NCBI GenBank assembly: GCA_051880475.1
Contig: JBJEOA010000010.1
Coordinates: 62,001 to 126,000 of the forward strand
From: JAUUSJ01 sp051880475
GTDB taxonomy: Bacteria > Bacillota > Clostridia > Lachnospirales > Lachnospiraceae
Reading direction: 5' to 3'
DNA length: 64,000 nt
Shown here: positions 9,336-17,974 of the stretch, in pieces
How positions within the stretch are numbered: the first letter of the stretch is position 1
How the letters are laid out: each line of letters starts with the position of its first letter
Position numbers and translations under genes: made by a program
Notes under the pieces: model-generated
Databases searched by the model: none
Seen by the model: only the letters and a program-made list of their open reading frames with translations
What the model was told of the DNA's origin: nothing

Positions 9336-9731
9336 ATGACAATAGGTTTAATTGCACATGATGCAAAGAAAAAATTAATGCAAAATTTTTGTATTGCGTA
9401 TAGGGGAATTTTGAATAAGCACACGCTTTGTGCTACTGCGACAACAGGAAGATTAATAGAGGAAGTTACAAATTTGGATGTACATAAATATCTAGCTGGT
9501 CATTTGGGTGGACAGCAGCAGCTTGCATCTGAAATTGAGAATAATTTAATTGATATGGTAATTTTTCTGAGAGATCCTCAAAAACCAAAAAAACATGAGC
9601 CAGATATTTTTAATATTCTTCGTTTATGTGATGTTCATAATATTCCAGTCGCTACAAATTTAGCAACTGCAGAATTACTTGTGAAGGCACTAGATAGAGG
9701 AGATTTAGGCTGGAGAGATATGTATAAATAA
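9336..9731 (+). CDS. mgsA: Methylglyoxal synthase
   Basis: Converts dihydroxyacetone phosphate to methylglyoxal and phosphate, a bypass that relieves sugar-phosphate stress. 131 residues, the normal family length. Typical features: IGLIAHDAKKK at the start, the phosphate-binding ATATTGRLI, the GHLGGQQQLASEI segment with the catalytic-region glycines, VIFLRDPQKPKKHEPD, and NIPVATNLATAELLVKA near the end. Preceded by TAGGAGG. It follows rodA by 10 bases, as in other Lachnospiraceae-like genomes, so probably co-transcribed. Confidence 0.97.
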   Translation: MTIGLIAHDAKKKLMQNFCIAYRGILNKHTLCATATTGRLIEEVTNLDVHKYLAGHLGGQQQLASEIENNLIDMVIFLRDPQKPKKHEPDIFNILRLCDVHNIPVATNLATAELLVKALDRGDLGWRDMYK

Positions 9732-9742
9732 GGAAAAATAAC

Positions 9743-10732
9743 ATGAAGAAAAAGGTAATATATTTAATGGTTGGAGCGTTAGTATCTTCTTTTTCCTTAG
9801 TTGGATGTGGTTCTAATTCTCCTATATCATCTTTCTTTTCTTATGGAAATTCGTATGAGAGTGTATATGAAAAGGATGATTCATTACAATATGGAAGTAA
9901 AGTAACTGGTATGGCAAAAAATTTAGTTGTTATACCAAAAAAACAACAGACAGATAAAAAGTATAAGAGAAAAGATTTACATGGAGCTATCTGCATCAAC
10001 TTAGATAAGGAAACTACTCTACAAAAATATAAAGTGTTCAAGAAAGTATATCCAGCAAGTATTACTAAAGTTATGACAGCACTAGTTGTTCTTGAAAATG
10101 CCAATTTAGATGACGTCGTAACGGTAGATGAAAATATTACATTTAAAGAGGAAGATGCAGTCAAATTAGGCTTAAATAAAGGAGATAAAGCGACAGTATC
10201 TCAGCTTTTTAATGCTCTGCTCGTGCATTCGACAAATGATGCAGCAATTATTTTAGCAAAACATGTTGCAGGTTCCGAGGAAAAATTTGTAGAGATGATG
10301 AATGCGGAGGCAAAAAAACTTGGCGCAACAGGAACGCATTTTACGAATTCTCATGGATTACATGAGAAAGAGCATTATACTACACCTTATGATCTTTATT
10401 TAATTTTTAGAAAAGCGTGCACTTATGACAAGTTTATAGAAGTTGTGAGTCAATCACAGTGCGAATTTGTATATGAAGATGCAGATGGTGATAGGCAAGT
10501 ACAATATATGGAAAGTTCCAATCAATATTTAACTGGGGAGAGAAAACTGCCAGATGGAGTTAAAATGATTGGGGGTAAGACGGGAACGACAAATGCGGCT
10601 GGTTCTTGTTTGATTGTGCTTACAAAAAATAAAGATGGAGATAAAATGATAACTGCAGTACTTGGTGCAGACGACAAGGACGATTTATATCGAGATATGT
10701 CAGAGTTAATATCAAAAACGAGCAAAAAATAG
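9743..10732 (+). CDS. D-alanyl-D-alanine carboxypeptidase (S11 family), lipoprotein
   Basis: Trims the terminal D-Ala from peptidoglycan pentapeptides (DacA/DacF type). 329 residues. The N-terminus is a lipoprotein signal ending in LVGC, with Cys22 as the likely lipidated residue, so it is probably tethered to the outer face of the membrane. Active-site motifs are all present: Ser106-x-x-Lys109 (SITK), Ser163-Thr-Asn165 and Lys279-Thr-Gly281. The usual C-terminal PBP5 beta domain and amphipathic anchor are missing; the lipid anchor replaces them. A lipoprotein PBP is less usual than a C-terminally anchored one. Last gene of the mre-min cluster. Confidence 0.92.
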   Translation: MKKKVIYLMVGALVSSFSLVGCGSNSPISSFFSYGNSYESVYEKDDSLQYGSKVTGMAKNLVVIPKKQQTDKKYKRKDLHGAICINLDKETTLQKYKVFKKVYPASITKVMTALVVLENANLDDVVTVDENITFKEEDAVKLGLNKGDKATVSQLFNALLVHSTNDAAIILAKHVAGSEEKFVEMMNAEAKKLGATGTHFTNSHGLHEKEHYTTPYDLYLIFRKACTYDKFIEVVSQSQCEFVYEDADGDRQVQYMESSNQYLTGERKLPDGVKMIGGKTGTTNAAGSCLIVLTKNKDGDKMITAVLGADDKDDLYRDMSELISKTSKK

Positions 10733-10742
10733 CAAAAACTAG

Positions 10743-10771
10743 TTGTTATTTTAGTTAAAATACACTATAAT
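10743..10771 (+). promoter_or_regulatory. Sigma-A-type promoter for the leader RNA before the P-loop gene
   Basis: TTGTTA at 10743-10748 and a perfect TATAAT at 10766-10771, with a 17-base spacer. Transcription would begin near 10778, about 215 bases before the next start codon. Confidence 0.65.
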
Positions 10772-10777
10772 AATAAA

Positions 10778-10992
10778 GTAAGAAGCGACCCTTTGAGTGC
10801 AAAGAAAATTATATTTTTTGCTTTGTGGGTAAGAGAGCTGACCGATAATTAAGTCCTGAAAAATAAGGACAAATAATAAAATTTAAGAAAGGAAAAGCTA
10901 TTTAGATGAAGCAGTAAGAGAAAACCGTAAAGTTTCTCCACATCATCTAGCGTATACATATCTGTATATGTTATTAGTAGCAGGATAACTGT
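10778..10992 (+). ncRNA. Long structured leader or independent small RNA, class unknown
   Basis: About 215 bases with no plausible coding frame but several hairpins: ACCC...GGGT enclosing CAAAG/CTTTG near 10788-10832, GTCCT/AGGAC at about 10853-10870, and a long terminal hairpin at about 10903-10950 where AGATGA pairs TCATCT and, inside it, GAGAAA pairs TTTCTC. A strong promoter precedes it and no T-rich terminator ends it. It could be the 5' leader of the P-loop gene at 10993, or a housekeeping RNA such as 6S RNA; I could not match it to a class. Confidence 0.45.
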
Positions 10993-11409
10993 ATGGTAGA
11001 GATTATTTCAGGAGTAAAAGGAAAAGGAAAAACAAAAATCTTAATTCAAAAGGTAAACGATGATATTAAATTAACACATGGTACAATCGTTTACCTTGAT
11101 AAAAACAATAAGCATATGTACGAGTTAAGCAATCGTATTCGTCTTATCGTTGTTCCAGATTATAAAATCTTAAATAGCGATATGTTCTTAGGATTTATTG
11201 CAGGAATTGTATCTCAAGATCACGATTTGGATAAGATTTATTTAGATAGTTTCTTGACAATTGCTAAAATTGAAGGTAATTTAGAGGCAACTATTAAGAG
11301 ATTACAAGAAATTTCAGAAGAATTCCATGTAGATTTTGTTATCAGTGCTTCTATTGATAAAGAAGATTTGCCAGAGAATCTTCAATCTCTTGTATCCGTT
11401 TCTTTATAA
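10993..11409 (+). CDS. Small P-loop NTPase-like protein, function unknown
   Basis: 138 residues. A Walker A motif stands at the very start (GVKGKGKT, residues 7-14), and a short Walker-B-like acidic strand, KIYLDSF, lies near residue 82. The rest looks like one small alpha/beta domain (VDFVISASIDKEDLPENL near the end). It is too small for a full motor ATPase; similar proteins in Clostridia carry names such as twitching-motility PilT-like, but no pilus genes are nearby. The ribosome binding site is weak (CAGGAT), which fits control by the long leader. A strong terminator follows, so the gene is monocistronic. Function not assigned. Confidence 0.75.
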   Translation: MVEIISGVKGKGKTKILIQKVNDDIKLTHGTIVYLDKNNKHMYELSNRIRLIVVPDYKILNSDMFLGFIAGIVSQDHDLDKIYLDSFLTIAKIEGNLEATIKRLQEISEEFHVDFVISASIDKEDLPENLQSLVSVSL

Positions 11410-11504
11410 TTAAAAAGAGAAATACAAAGATTTCAATTTTGCTGTAAAATTTAGTAAAAATAAAAAGAAGATGTCTGCTTTTTTAGGCAGAATAAAATTT
11501 CTAT

Positions 11505-11553
11505 AAAAAAAGACTGTTTCAAATGAGGAGAAGTTTTGAAACAGTCTTTTTTA
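11505..11553 (+). terminator. Strong intrinsic terminator after the P-loop gene
   Basis: Perfect 13-bp stem AGACTGTTTCAAA/TTTGAAACAGTCT (11511-11523 with 11535-11547), flanked by A and T tracts, so it may work from both sides. Confidence 0.9.
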
Positions 11554-11556
11554 TTC

Positions 11557-11585
11557 TTGAAAAATTTCTAAATACCTTATACAAT
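11557..11585 (+). promoter_or_regulatory. Sigma-A promoter for the radical SAM gene cluster
   Basis: TTGAAA at 11557-11562 and TACAAT at 11580-11585 with a 17-base spacer, directly downstream of a terminator and about 65 bases before the start codon at 11652. Confidence 0.7.
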
Positions 11586-11651
11586 AGAATAGATTTTCAA
11601 AAGAGATAGTCAGAGAAATTGCTTTTAGGCAATATCGTTTAGGAGGAAAGA

Positions 11652-12617
11652 ATGAGCGAATTATATAGAACTTATTCCACATATCTAAAAGAAAAGTATA
11701 AGGAAAAAGTATATAAATTACCAGTCAAGTTGCCAGTTAGTTGTCCAAATAGGGTGGGTGCAAGAGGATGTAGCTTTTGTTCAGAAGTTGGAACTGGATT
11801 TGAGGGAGTATCAAGCGAGATTACAGTTACAAATCAGTTAAGTATTACGAAGGAGAAAATCGAAAAAAAATATCATGCTCGCAAATTTATTGCGTATTTT
11901 CAAAATTTTACAAATACATTTTTGCCATTAGAACAGTTTAAAAAATATATCGAGGAGGCGGCAAAGTTTGAAAATATTGTGGAAATCAGTATTTCAACAA
12001 GACCAGACTGTATAAGAGAAGACTATTTAGAATTTTTAAAAAAAATACAACAGCAGTATAGAATTTGCATTACAATAGAACTTGGATTACAAACTGTTAA
12101 CTATCATACGTTAGAGAAGATCAATCGAGGACATGGATTGGCAGAATTTATAAACGCTGTGCTTATGATTTCTTCGTATCAGTTTCCAGTCTGTGTACAT
12201 ATGATTTTAAATCTTCCGTGGGATACGATGGAGGATGTGAAAGAGGGAGCTAAAATTTTGTCTGCCCTGCCTATTCAGATTGTAAAATTGCATTCTCTTT
12301 ATATTCCTAAAAAAACGGTATTGTATGAACAATATGAAAATGGTACAATAACCTTATGTGACAAAGAAGAATATATAGATAGAGTAATACAATTTTTGAC
12401 TTTACTGCGCCCAGATATCGTTGTGGAGAGACTATTTAGCAGAGTACCAAAAGAATATGCGGTATTTTCAAACTGGAATACAAGTTGGTGGAAATTAAAA
12501 GAAGAGTTGGAACAAAAAATGAGAGAAAAAAGTTTGTATCAAGGGAAAGAGTTTCATTATTTATATGGAGCAGCATTAAGAAAACTGGAGGATGGTAAAG
12601 ATGCCCAAGAGGGATAA
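11652..12617 (+). CDS. Radical SAM protein, YhcC/TIGR01212 family
   Basis: Member of the YhcC-like radical SAM family, whose biochemical role is not established as far as I know. 321 residues. The N-terminal signature CPNRVGARGCSFC carries the iron-sulphur ligands in the spacing typical of this family rather than plain CxxxCxxC. Other family features: FIAYFQNFTNTF, the substrate-side VEISISTRPDCI and IELGLQTVNYHTLEKINRGH. TAGGAGG precedes the start. First gene of a long run including yggS, sepF and ylmH; its end overlaps the next gene. Confidence 0.88.
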   Translation: MSELYRTYSTYLKEKYKEKVYKLPVKLPVSCPNRVGARGCSFCSEVGTGFEGVSSEITVTNQLSITKEKIEKKYHARKFIAYFQNFTNTFLPLEQFKKYIEEAAKFENIVEISISTRPDCIREDYLEFLKKIQQQYRICITIELGLQTVNYHTLEKINRGHGLAEFINAVLMISSYQFPVCVHMILNLPWDTMEDVKEGAKILSALPIQIVKLHSLYIPKKTVLYEQYENGTITLCDKEEYIDRVIQFLTLLRPDIVVERLFSRVPKEYAVFSNWNTSWWKLKEELEQKMREKSLYQGKEFHYLYGAALRKLEDGKDAQEG

Positions 12618-13989
12618 GGTAGTTGAAATTAAATTAAAAAGAAAATTTTCCATTAATATTGGAGTTATCATATTTCTTATGATTTTTATCTATGTACTAG
12701 CAAATGTAATCATCTATTTAGGAAAAGATACATTGACAATATATAGAGTTCCTGAGAGCAAAATTAGTGAAAAATTTTCAGGGACTGCGATAGCAATTCG
12801 AGAGGAGACTCTAGTAGAGTCGGATTATGATGGATATGTCAGCTATTATGTGGGAGCAGGAGAGAGGGTAAAAAATGGAGGTCTTGTATATAGTGTCGAT
12901 GAAACTGGAAAAGTAAATAAATATGTAAAAGAAATGGTAGATAAGGAGGAAACGCTTAATCAATTAGAATACTCGAAGATGGAGGATGAACTCTATCAGT
13001 ATAAAAAGAAGGCGTCGGATGTGAAATTCGGGAATATTTATTTTCTAAAATATGATCTTGAAAATACGGCCAGCGAGATTGGAAGTAGTATTTTAAAGGA
13101 AAATATGGGAGAGCTTCAACAAAAACTCGGAGAAAAATGTTTTCAAAAAGGATATAGCAAATCAAGTGGTGTAGTAACATATATAAAAGATGGATATGAG
13201 TATATGACAGAAAAACTTATAACCGAAAAAAGTTTTGATTTAAGTAAATATGAGCAGACAGAGTTAAAAACAGAGGGAAAAGTAAAAAAAGGGGATTATA
13301 TATACCGAATTGTAAAAAATAATGAATGGCAGCTTGTAATTCCATTATCTACCGAAAATTATCAAAAAATGAAAGAAAATAAAAAATTTGACTTATTGAT
13401 TAAGAAGGATGGATTGCTTATTCCATCTCAGGCAATTAATTTTATGCAAAAAAATGGAAAAGCGTATCTTGTCGTTTCTCTCACCTCATATATGGTACGC
13501 TATGTTAATGACAGATTTTTAGATGTGGAGATACAGCTTAACTCAGAGGAGGGACTAAAGATTCCAAATACAGCTTTAGTAGAAAAAGAATACTATAAAG
13601 TTCCATTAAAGTTTAAACAAAATAAAAATAATACAAGTTCTTCTAAGTTTTTGGCAAACCCAGTAGATTCTAAATCAAAGCAGAAAACAATTACGCTCAG
13701 TATAGGTATGGAAGATGAGGATTATTGCTATATTCCAACAGATGAAGTAAAACAGGGAACTATCCTTGCACTTTCAGATAATGACGACACGTATTTGCTG
13801 AATAAAAAAACAAAATTAAATGGTGTATACTGTGTGAATAAAGGATATGCTAATTTTAAGCCTGTCTCAATTAAAAAGAAAAATACGGAGTATTGTATTG
13901 TGAAAAATAATATGACAGGAAGTATTGCAGCATATGATCGTATTGTTTTAAATAGTGATACAATTAAAGAAAATCAGCTTATATATTAA
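12601..13989 (+). CDS. HlyD-like membrane protein, function unknown
   Basis: 462 residues. A transmembrane helix at about 17-40 is followed by a lipoyl/biotinyl-like hybrid motif (SGTAIAIREETLVESDYDGYV, then GAGERVKNGGLVYSVD), as in HlyD/membrane-fusion proteins, and by beta-rich segments to the end. Proteins of this type sit upstream of yggS-sepF in many Clostridia; the role is unknown, but the linkage hints at cell-envelope or division work. The ATG at 12592 abuts the GGAGG and is too close to it; ATG 12601 is correctly spaced, so it is chosen. It overlaps the end of the radical SAM gene. Confidence 0.78.
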   Translation: MPKRDKVVEIKLKRKFSINIGVIIFLMIFIYVLANVIIYLGKDTLTIYRVPESKISEKFSGTAIAIREETLVESDYDGYVSYYVGAGERVKNGGLVYSVDETGKVNKYVKEMVDKEETLNQLEYSKMEDELYQYKKKASDVKFGNIYFLKYDLENTASEIGSSILKENMGELQQKLGEKCFQKGYSKSSGVVTYIKDGYEYMTEKLITEKSFDLSKYEQTELKTEGKVKKGDYIYRIVKNNEWQLVIPLSTENYQKMKENKKFDLLIKKDGLLIPSQAINFMQKNGKAYLVVSLTSYMVRYVNDRFLDVEIQLNSEEGLKIPNTALVEKEYYKVPLKFKQNKNNTSSSKFLANPVDSKSKQKTITLSIGMEDEDYCYIPTDEVKQGTILALSDNDDTYLLNKKTKLNGVYCVNKGYANFKPVSIKKKNTEYCIVKNNMTGSIAAYDRIVLNSDTIKENQLIY

Positions 13990-13998
13990 GGAGGAATT

Positions 13999-14691
13999 AT
14001 GTTAAAAGAAAATTTAAAAATAGTAGAAGAAAATATACAAAAAGCCTGTGATAAGGTGGGAAGAAATAAAGATGAGGTGACGTTAATTGCGGTGAGCAAG
14101 ACAAAACCTTTAGAAGATATAGAAGAAGTATTAGAAGAAAATATAATTGATTTTGGGGAAAATAAGGTACAAGAACTCTGTGATAAGTATGAAAAAGTTT
14201 CTCGCCCAGTAAATTGGCATTTGATTGGACATTTGCAAACAAATAAGGTAAAATATGTGGTAGATAAAGTTGCCTTAATTCACTCTGTTGACTCCTATAA
14301 GCTAGCAGAACAAATCAATAAGGAAGCTAAGAAAAAAAATATCGTAGTTCCAATTTTACTTCAGGTAAATATCGCAGAAGAGGACACAAAGTTTGGTTTG
14401 AAAAAAGAGGAGGTACTTCCTCTAATAGAACAGATAAAGGATATGGAGGGGATTAAGATAAAGGGACTTATGACAATAGCTCCTTTTGTGACAGACCCAG
14501 AGGAAAATAGAAAACATTTTAAAAATTTATATCAATTATATGTTGACATAAAGCGAAAAAGCATTAATAATGTAATTATGGACACTTTATCAATGGGAAT
14601 GACAGGAGATTATCAAGTGGCCATTGAAGAGGGTGCCACGATGATTCGTGTAGGAACAGGAATTTTTGGCGAGAGAAATTATAAGATTTAG
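13999..14691 (+). CDS. YggS-family pyridoxal phosphate homeostasis protein
   Basis: PLP-binding protein of the PROSC/YggS/YlmE family that keeps free PLP in balance; no catalytic activity is established. 230 residues, one alanine-racemase-like barrel. The PLP lysine is in LIAVSKTKPLE (about residue 36). Other motifs: FGENKVQEL, WHLIGHLQTNK, GLMTIAP and the phosphate-binding SMGMTGDYQVAIEEG. Preceded by AAGGAGG. Position directly before sepF is the standard Firmicutes division-cluster order (ylmE-ylmF). Confidence 0.95.
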   Translation: MLKENLKIVEENIQKACDKVGRNKDEVTLIAVSKTKPLEDIEEVLEENIIDFGENKVQELCDKYEKVSRPVNWHLIGHLQTNKVKYVVDKVALIHSVDSYKLAEQINKEAKKKNIVVPILLQVNIAEEDTKFGLKKEEVLPLIEQIKDMEGIKIKGLMTIAPFVTDPEENRKHFKNLYQLYVDIKRKSINNVIMDTLSMGMTGDYQVAIEEGATMIRVGTGIFGERNYKI

Positions 14692-14703
14692 CGGAGGATA
14701 GAT

Positions 14704-15297
14704 ATGGGTAAAGTAACAGACAAGCTACTAAATTTTATGAAGCTTAATGATGAAGAGGAGTACGATGATAGTTTTTTCGAAGGCGAAGAAGAAGAGGAAG
14801 AAGAGGAATCGGAAGTGACGCAAGAAGAGAATGTCACAGAGAAAGAATCTAATAAAATGAAAAATTTCTTTGCAAGAAGAATAGATGAAAAGCAAGTACA
14901 AGACAATGAGGAAGAGGAAGAAGAGACACCGATTCGAGAGTCCATGAGGAAAACAAATATAACTTCTTATAGAACGAATCGAGATGTACCTTCTGCAGAT
15001 AATAGAGGTGGCGATATGGTAAAAGTAGTTAGAGCACAAGAATTTGAAGAAGTAAGAGCTATGATTGATTTGTTAAAAGAAAACAAAATTGTAGTTATTA
15101 ATTTAGAGGGACTTAATGTTGATGTTGCACAAAGGATCATAGACTGTATCAGTGGTTCAAGTTATGCTTTAGATGGTAAATTAGAGGGTGTAAATGACAA
15201 TATTTTCATTTTAGCTCCAAAAGATGTAGAAATTACTGGAGATTTAAAAAATAAAGTAAAAAATGGTAGCATTGCACCAAGAATTGATAGATATTAG
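14704..15297 (+). CDS. sepF: Cell division protein SepF
   Basis: Membrane-associated protein that bundles and anchors FtsZ filaments. 197 residues: an N-terminal amphipathic membrane-binding helix (MGKVTDKLLNFMKLN), a strongly acidic linker at about 20-75 rich in glutamate runs, and the folded C-terminal domain (about 98-197) with VVINLEGLNVDVAQRIIDCISG. The acid-rich linker is longer than in Bacillus SepF and is coded by GAA/GAG runs. GCGGAGGA ribosome binding site. Between yggS and ylmH as expected. Confidence 0.94.
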   Translation: MGKVTDKLLNFMKLNDEEEYDDSFFEGEEEEEEEESEVTQEENVTEKESNKMKNFFARRIDEKQVQDNEEEEEETPIRESMRKTNITSYRTNRDVPSADNRGGDMVKVVRAQEFEEVRAMIDLLKENKIVVINLEGLNVDVAQRIIDCISGSSYALDGKLEGVNDNIFILAPKDVEITGDLKNKVKNGSIAPRIDRY

Positions 15298-15308
15298 AAA
15301 AATAAATT

Positions 15309-16061
15309 ATGAAGTCGAAGGAAAATTTTTTAAGTCATATAAAAGAATTGGCTACAAAATCTTATGAAGAAAATCGATATATGTTTACATATTTTCTTGA
15401 TTTAGAAGAGCAGGATCTTTTGGAACAAAATATGCCTGCTCTTAGTTTTGTTGCCAAAAAATTATGGGGAGGATATGCTTTTGCTGAGAGAAAGATTGCA
15501 ATTTTTGGTTCGAAAGAGCAATTTGGATATGAAGTATCTCCTCCTATTGTCTTGCTTAAGATTTCTCCATCTAATTTAAAATTCTCAGAAAAACTTAGTC
15601 ATAGAGATTTTCTTGGGGCATTGCTTAATCTTGGCATAGAGAGAAAAATAGTGGGAGATATTTTAGTGGAGGAAAGCATAGCGTATGTGTATGTGTATGA
15701 ATCAATGGCTGAGTTTATCCGTCGAGAACTGTTAAAAGTGAAACATACCTATGTGACTGTAGAGGTGGAATGTGAACAGATACAGAGAGAACCCTCTTTT
15801 CTTGATGTGAGTGGTTTTGTATCCTCTTTTCGTCTGGATGCCTTATTAAGTCTAGCTTTTCGAATGTCTAGAAAAGAGAGCAGTGACTATATTAAAATGA
15901 AAAAAGTATATAAAAACAGTAAGCTTTGTGTAAGTCCCGCAGCTACTCTAAAAGAGGGAGATATTATCTCTGTTCGCGGTTATGGAAAGTTTATTTTTTT
16001 TGAAGCGGGAAATACTTCCAAAAAAGGAAGACATCATGTTTTACTAAAAAAGTATAATTAA
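15309..16061 (+). CDS. YlmH-like S4-domain RNA-binding protein
   Basis: Homologue of B. subtilis YlmH, an RNA-binding protein encoded in the division cluster. 250 residues; the C-terminal S4 fold starts at about 180 (SSFRLDALLSLAFRMSRKESSDYI) and ends with LKEGDIISVRGYGKFIF. The N-terminal two thirds is the family-specific domain. The ribosome binding site is weak. In Bacillus the order is ylmE-sepF-ylmG-ylmH; here the ylmG gene is absent between sepF and this gene. Confidence 0.88.
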   Translation: MKSKENFLSHIKELATKSYEENRYMFTYFLDLEEQDLLEQNMPALSFVAKKLWGGYAFAERKIAIFGSKEQFGYEVSPPIVLLKISPSNLKFSEKLSHRDFLGALLNLGIERKIVGDILVEESIAYVYVYESMAEFIRRELLKVKHTYVTVEVECEQIQREPSFLDVSGFVSSFRLDALLSLAFRMSRKESSDYIKMKKVYKNSKLCVSPAATLKEGDIISVRGYGKFIFFEAGNTSKKGRHHVLLKKYN

Positions 16062-16094
16062 AACAAAGGAAAGTAAAATCAAGGAGAGAGTGTT

Positions 16095-17186
16095 ATGAAA
16101 ACATTAATTGTTCATGAGAATGGAAAACCTATTTATCCGATTGTTTTGACGAATTCATTTGATGGATTAGAAGAGGCATTAAAGGAGTTTAATTTAGAAA
16201 ATAGAAGAGTATGTATCGTATCTGAGACAAAAGTAGCTTCTTATTATGAGCGTATTTTATCAGAGAAGATTGGAAAATTAGCAAAGGAATGTTATTCTTT
16301 TATTTTTGAGGCAGGAGAAAAAAATAAAAATTTAGGCACAGTCAACGACTTATATGAGTTTTTAATCGTTCATCAATTTGATAGAAAAGATTTGCTCGTA
16401 GCACTTGGCGGAGGTGTTGTTGGAGATTTGACTGGATTTGCGGCGGCAACTTATTTAAGAGGAATTGAGTTTATTCAAGTTCCAACAAGCTTATTATCTC
16501 AGGTAGACAGCAGCATCGGAGGAAAGACGGGAGTTGATTATCTTGCCTACAAAAATATGGTGGGAGCCTTTCATCAGCCAAAACTCGTTTATATTAATAT
16601 AAAGACATTAGATACATTATTAAAGAGAGAGTATTATTCTGGACTTGGAGAGATTATTAAGCATGGATTGATTAAAGATGAGAAATATTATCAATGGCTG
16701 CTTGGCAAAAAAGAAGAGATTAAAGCGATGGATGAACAGACTCTAATTGATATGATTTACCGAAGTTGTGAGATTAAGAGAGAAGTTGTAGAGAAAGACC
16801 CAAAGGAGAAAGGGGAGAGAGCTTTATTGAATTTCGGACATACAATGGGACATGCGGTAGAGAAATTAATGAATTTTTCTTATCTTCATGGAGAGTGTGT
16901 TGGAATTGGTATGCTTGCGGCATGCAGCATTTCTGTGCAGAGAGGCAATCTAAAAAAAGAGCAGTATGAAGAATTAAAAGAATGGTTAGAGTATTTTGAG
17001 TTTCCAGTTTTTCCAAAAGAACTTTTGGCTAGAGAAATTATTGATGCGACAAAATTGGATAAAAAGATGGAACACGGTATTATTAAGTTTATCTTATTAA
17101 ATAAAATAGGAGAGGCCTGCATTATGAGAGATGTGACAGAAGAAGAGATGGAAAAAGCAATCTTGATGCAGCAAAAAGAGGCATGA
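16095..17186 (+). CDS. aroB: 3-dehydroquinate synthase
   Basis: Second step of the shikimate pathway: DAHP to 3-dehydroquinate, NAD-dependent, metal-requiring. 363 residues. Signature motifs: the glycine-rich VALGGGVVGDLTGFAAATYLRG, PTSLLSQVDSSIGGKTGVD, the metal-region GEIIKHGLI and the histidine motifs NFGHTMGHAVEK and YLHGECVGIGM. CAAGGAGAG precedes ATG. It shares four bases with lspA (ATGA), so the two are translationally coupled although unrelated in function. The first pathway enzyme, DAHP synthase, is at 35745-36773. Confidence 0.97.
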   Translation: MKTLIVHENGKPIYPIVLTNSFDGLEEALKEFNLENRRVCIVSETKVASYYERILSEKIGKLAKECYSFIFEAGEKNKNLGTVNDLYEFLIVHQFDRKDLLVALGGGVVGDLTGFAAATYLRGIEFIQVPTSLLSQVDSSIGGKTGVDYLAYKNMVGAFHQPKLVYINIKTLDTLLKREYYSGLGEIIKHGLIKDEKYYQWLLGKKEEIKAMDEQTLIDMIYRSCEIKREVVEKDPKEKGERALLNFGHTMGHAVEKLMNFSYLHGECVGIGMLAACSISVQRGNLKKEQYEELKEWLEYFEFPVFPKELLAREIIDATKLDKKMEHGIIKFILLNKIGEACIMRDVTEEEMEKAILMQQKEA

Positions 17187-17680
17187 AAAAACAAAATATA
17201 AGACAAGATATAATTTCTATTATTAGTTTTTTGATATTATGTTTTTTAGATCAGATAACGAAGTATTTTGCAGTTTTAAAATTAAAGGATAAAGAGCCGT
17301 TTGTTATCATAAAAGACGTGTTTGAACTTCACTATCTAGAAAACCGCGGTGCGGCATTTGGAATGTTACAGGGGAAACAGATATTTTTACTTTTACTTAC
17401 TGGCGTATTTTTATTATTTATGTGTTATACATTTTATAAGATGCCGAGTGGGAAAAAATATATTCCTCTGCGTATAGTGGGAGTTATGATACTTGCAGGG
17501 GCAGTTGGAAATATGATAGATAGGGTGCGAATGCAGTATGTCGTTGATTTTTTGTATTTTAAGTTGATTGATTTTCCTATTTTTAATATTGCAGATTGTT
17601 ATGTGACGGTGGCGGCTTTTTCTTTGTTCTTTTTAATTTTATTTTACTATAAAGATGAGGATTTTGAATTCTTGCGATAA
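17183..17680 (+). CDS. lspA: Lipoprotein signal peptidase II
   Basis: Membrane aspartic peptidase that removes signal peptides from prolipoproteins after lipidation, such as the carboxypeptidase at 9743. 165 residues, four membrane helices. Conserved regions: DQITKYF, NRGAAFGML, and the two catalytic aspartate motifs GNMIDR and FNIADCYV. The start overlaps the stop of aroB. The structured repeat at 17729 lies just downstream, before rluD. Confidence 0.96.
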   Translation: MKKQNIRQDIISIISFLILCFLDQITKYFAVLKLKDKEPFVIIKDVFELHYLENRGAAFGMLQGKQIFLLLLTGVFLLFMCYTFYKMPSGKKYIPLRIVGVMILAGAVGNMIDRVRMQYVVDFLYFKLIDFPIFNIADCYVTVAAFSLFFLILFYYKDEDFEFLR

Positions 17681-17728
17681 AAGTTTCTGTTAAGTTATCA
17701 ACAAACTATTAACAGAATACTAACAGAC

Positions 17729-17921
17729 GCAGCAGGATGAGTTCGATATATTTTAAAAACACGTTTGTTCCCTCAATTTTTTATCGCGCGCTTATTTATG
17801 TTGCTCTATGCAAAACTCGCACCTTTGGTGCTCAAACAATGCATCCGCAACAAAGCTAGCGCAATAAAAAATTGGCTCACTACTCTATCGTTTTTAAAAT
17901 ATATCGAACTCATCCTGCTGC
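17729..17921 (+). repeat. Structured repeat element, copy A (193 bp)
   Basis: Begins and ends with a perfect 32-base inverted repeat (17729-17760 with 17890-17921). Inside is a core shared with copies B and C, beginning ACACGTTTGTTC and ending in GCTAGCGCAATAAAAAATTG and a CACT...TATCG segment. Nested inner stems include CAATTTTTTAT with ATAAAAAATTG, TGTTGC/GCAACA, ATGCA/TGCAT and GCACC/GGTGC. The outer arm sequence is unique to this copy. It fills the lspA-rluD gap. Nature unknown: MITE-like element or structured RNA. Confidence 0.85.
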
Positions 17922-17974
17922 TGTGCTATGAAACCTATATATAAAAATGAATTTCTATGATGATAGGAGGAAGA

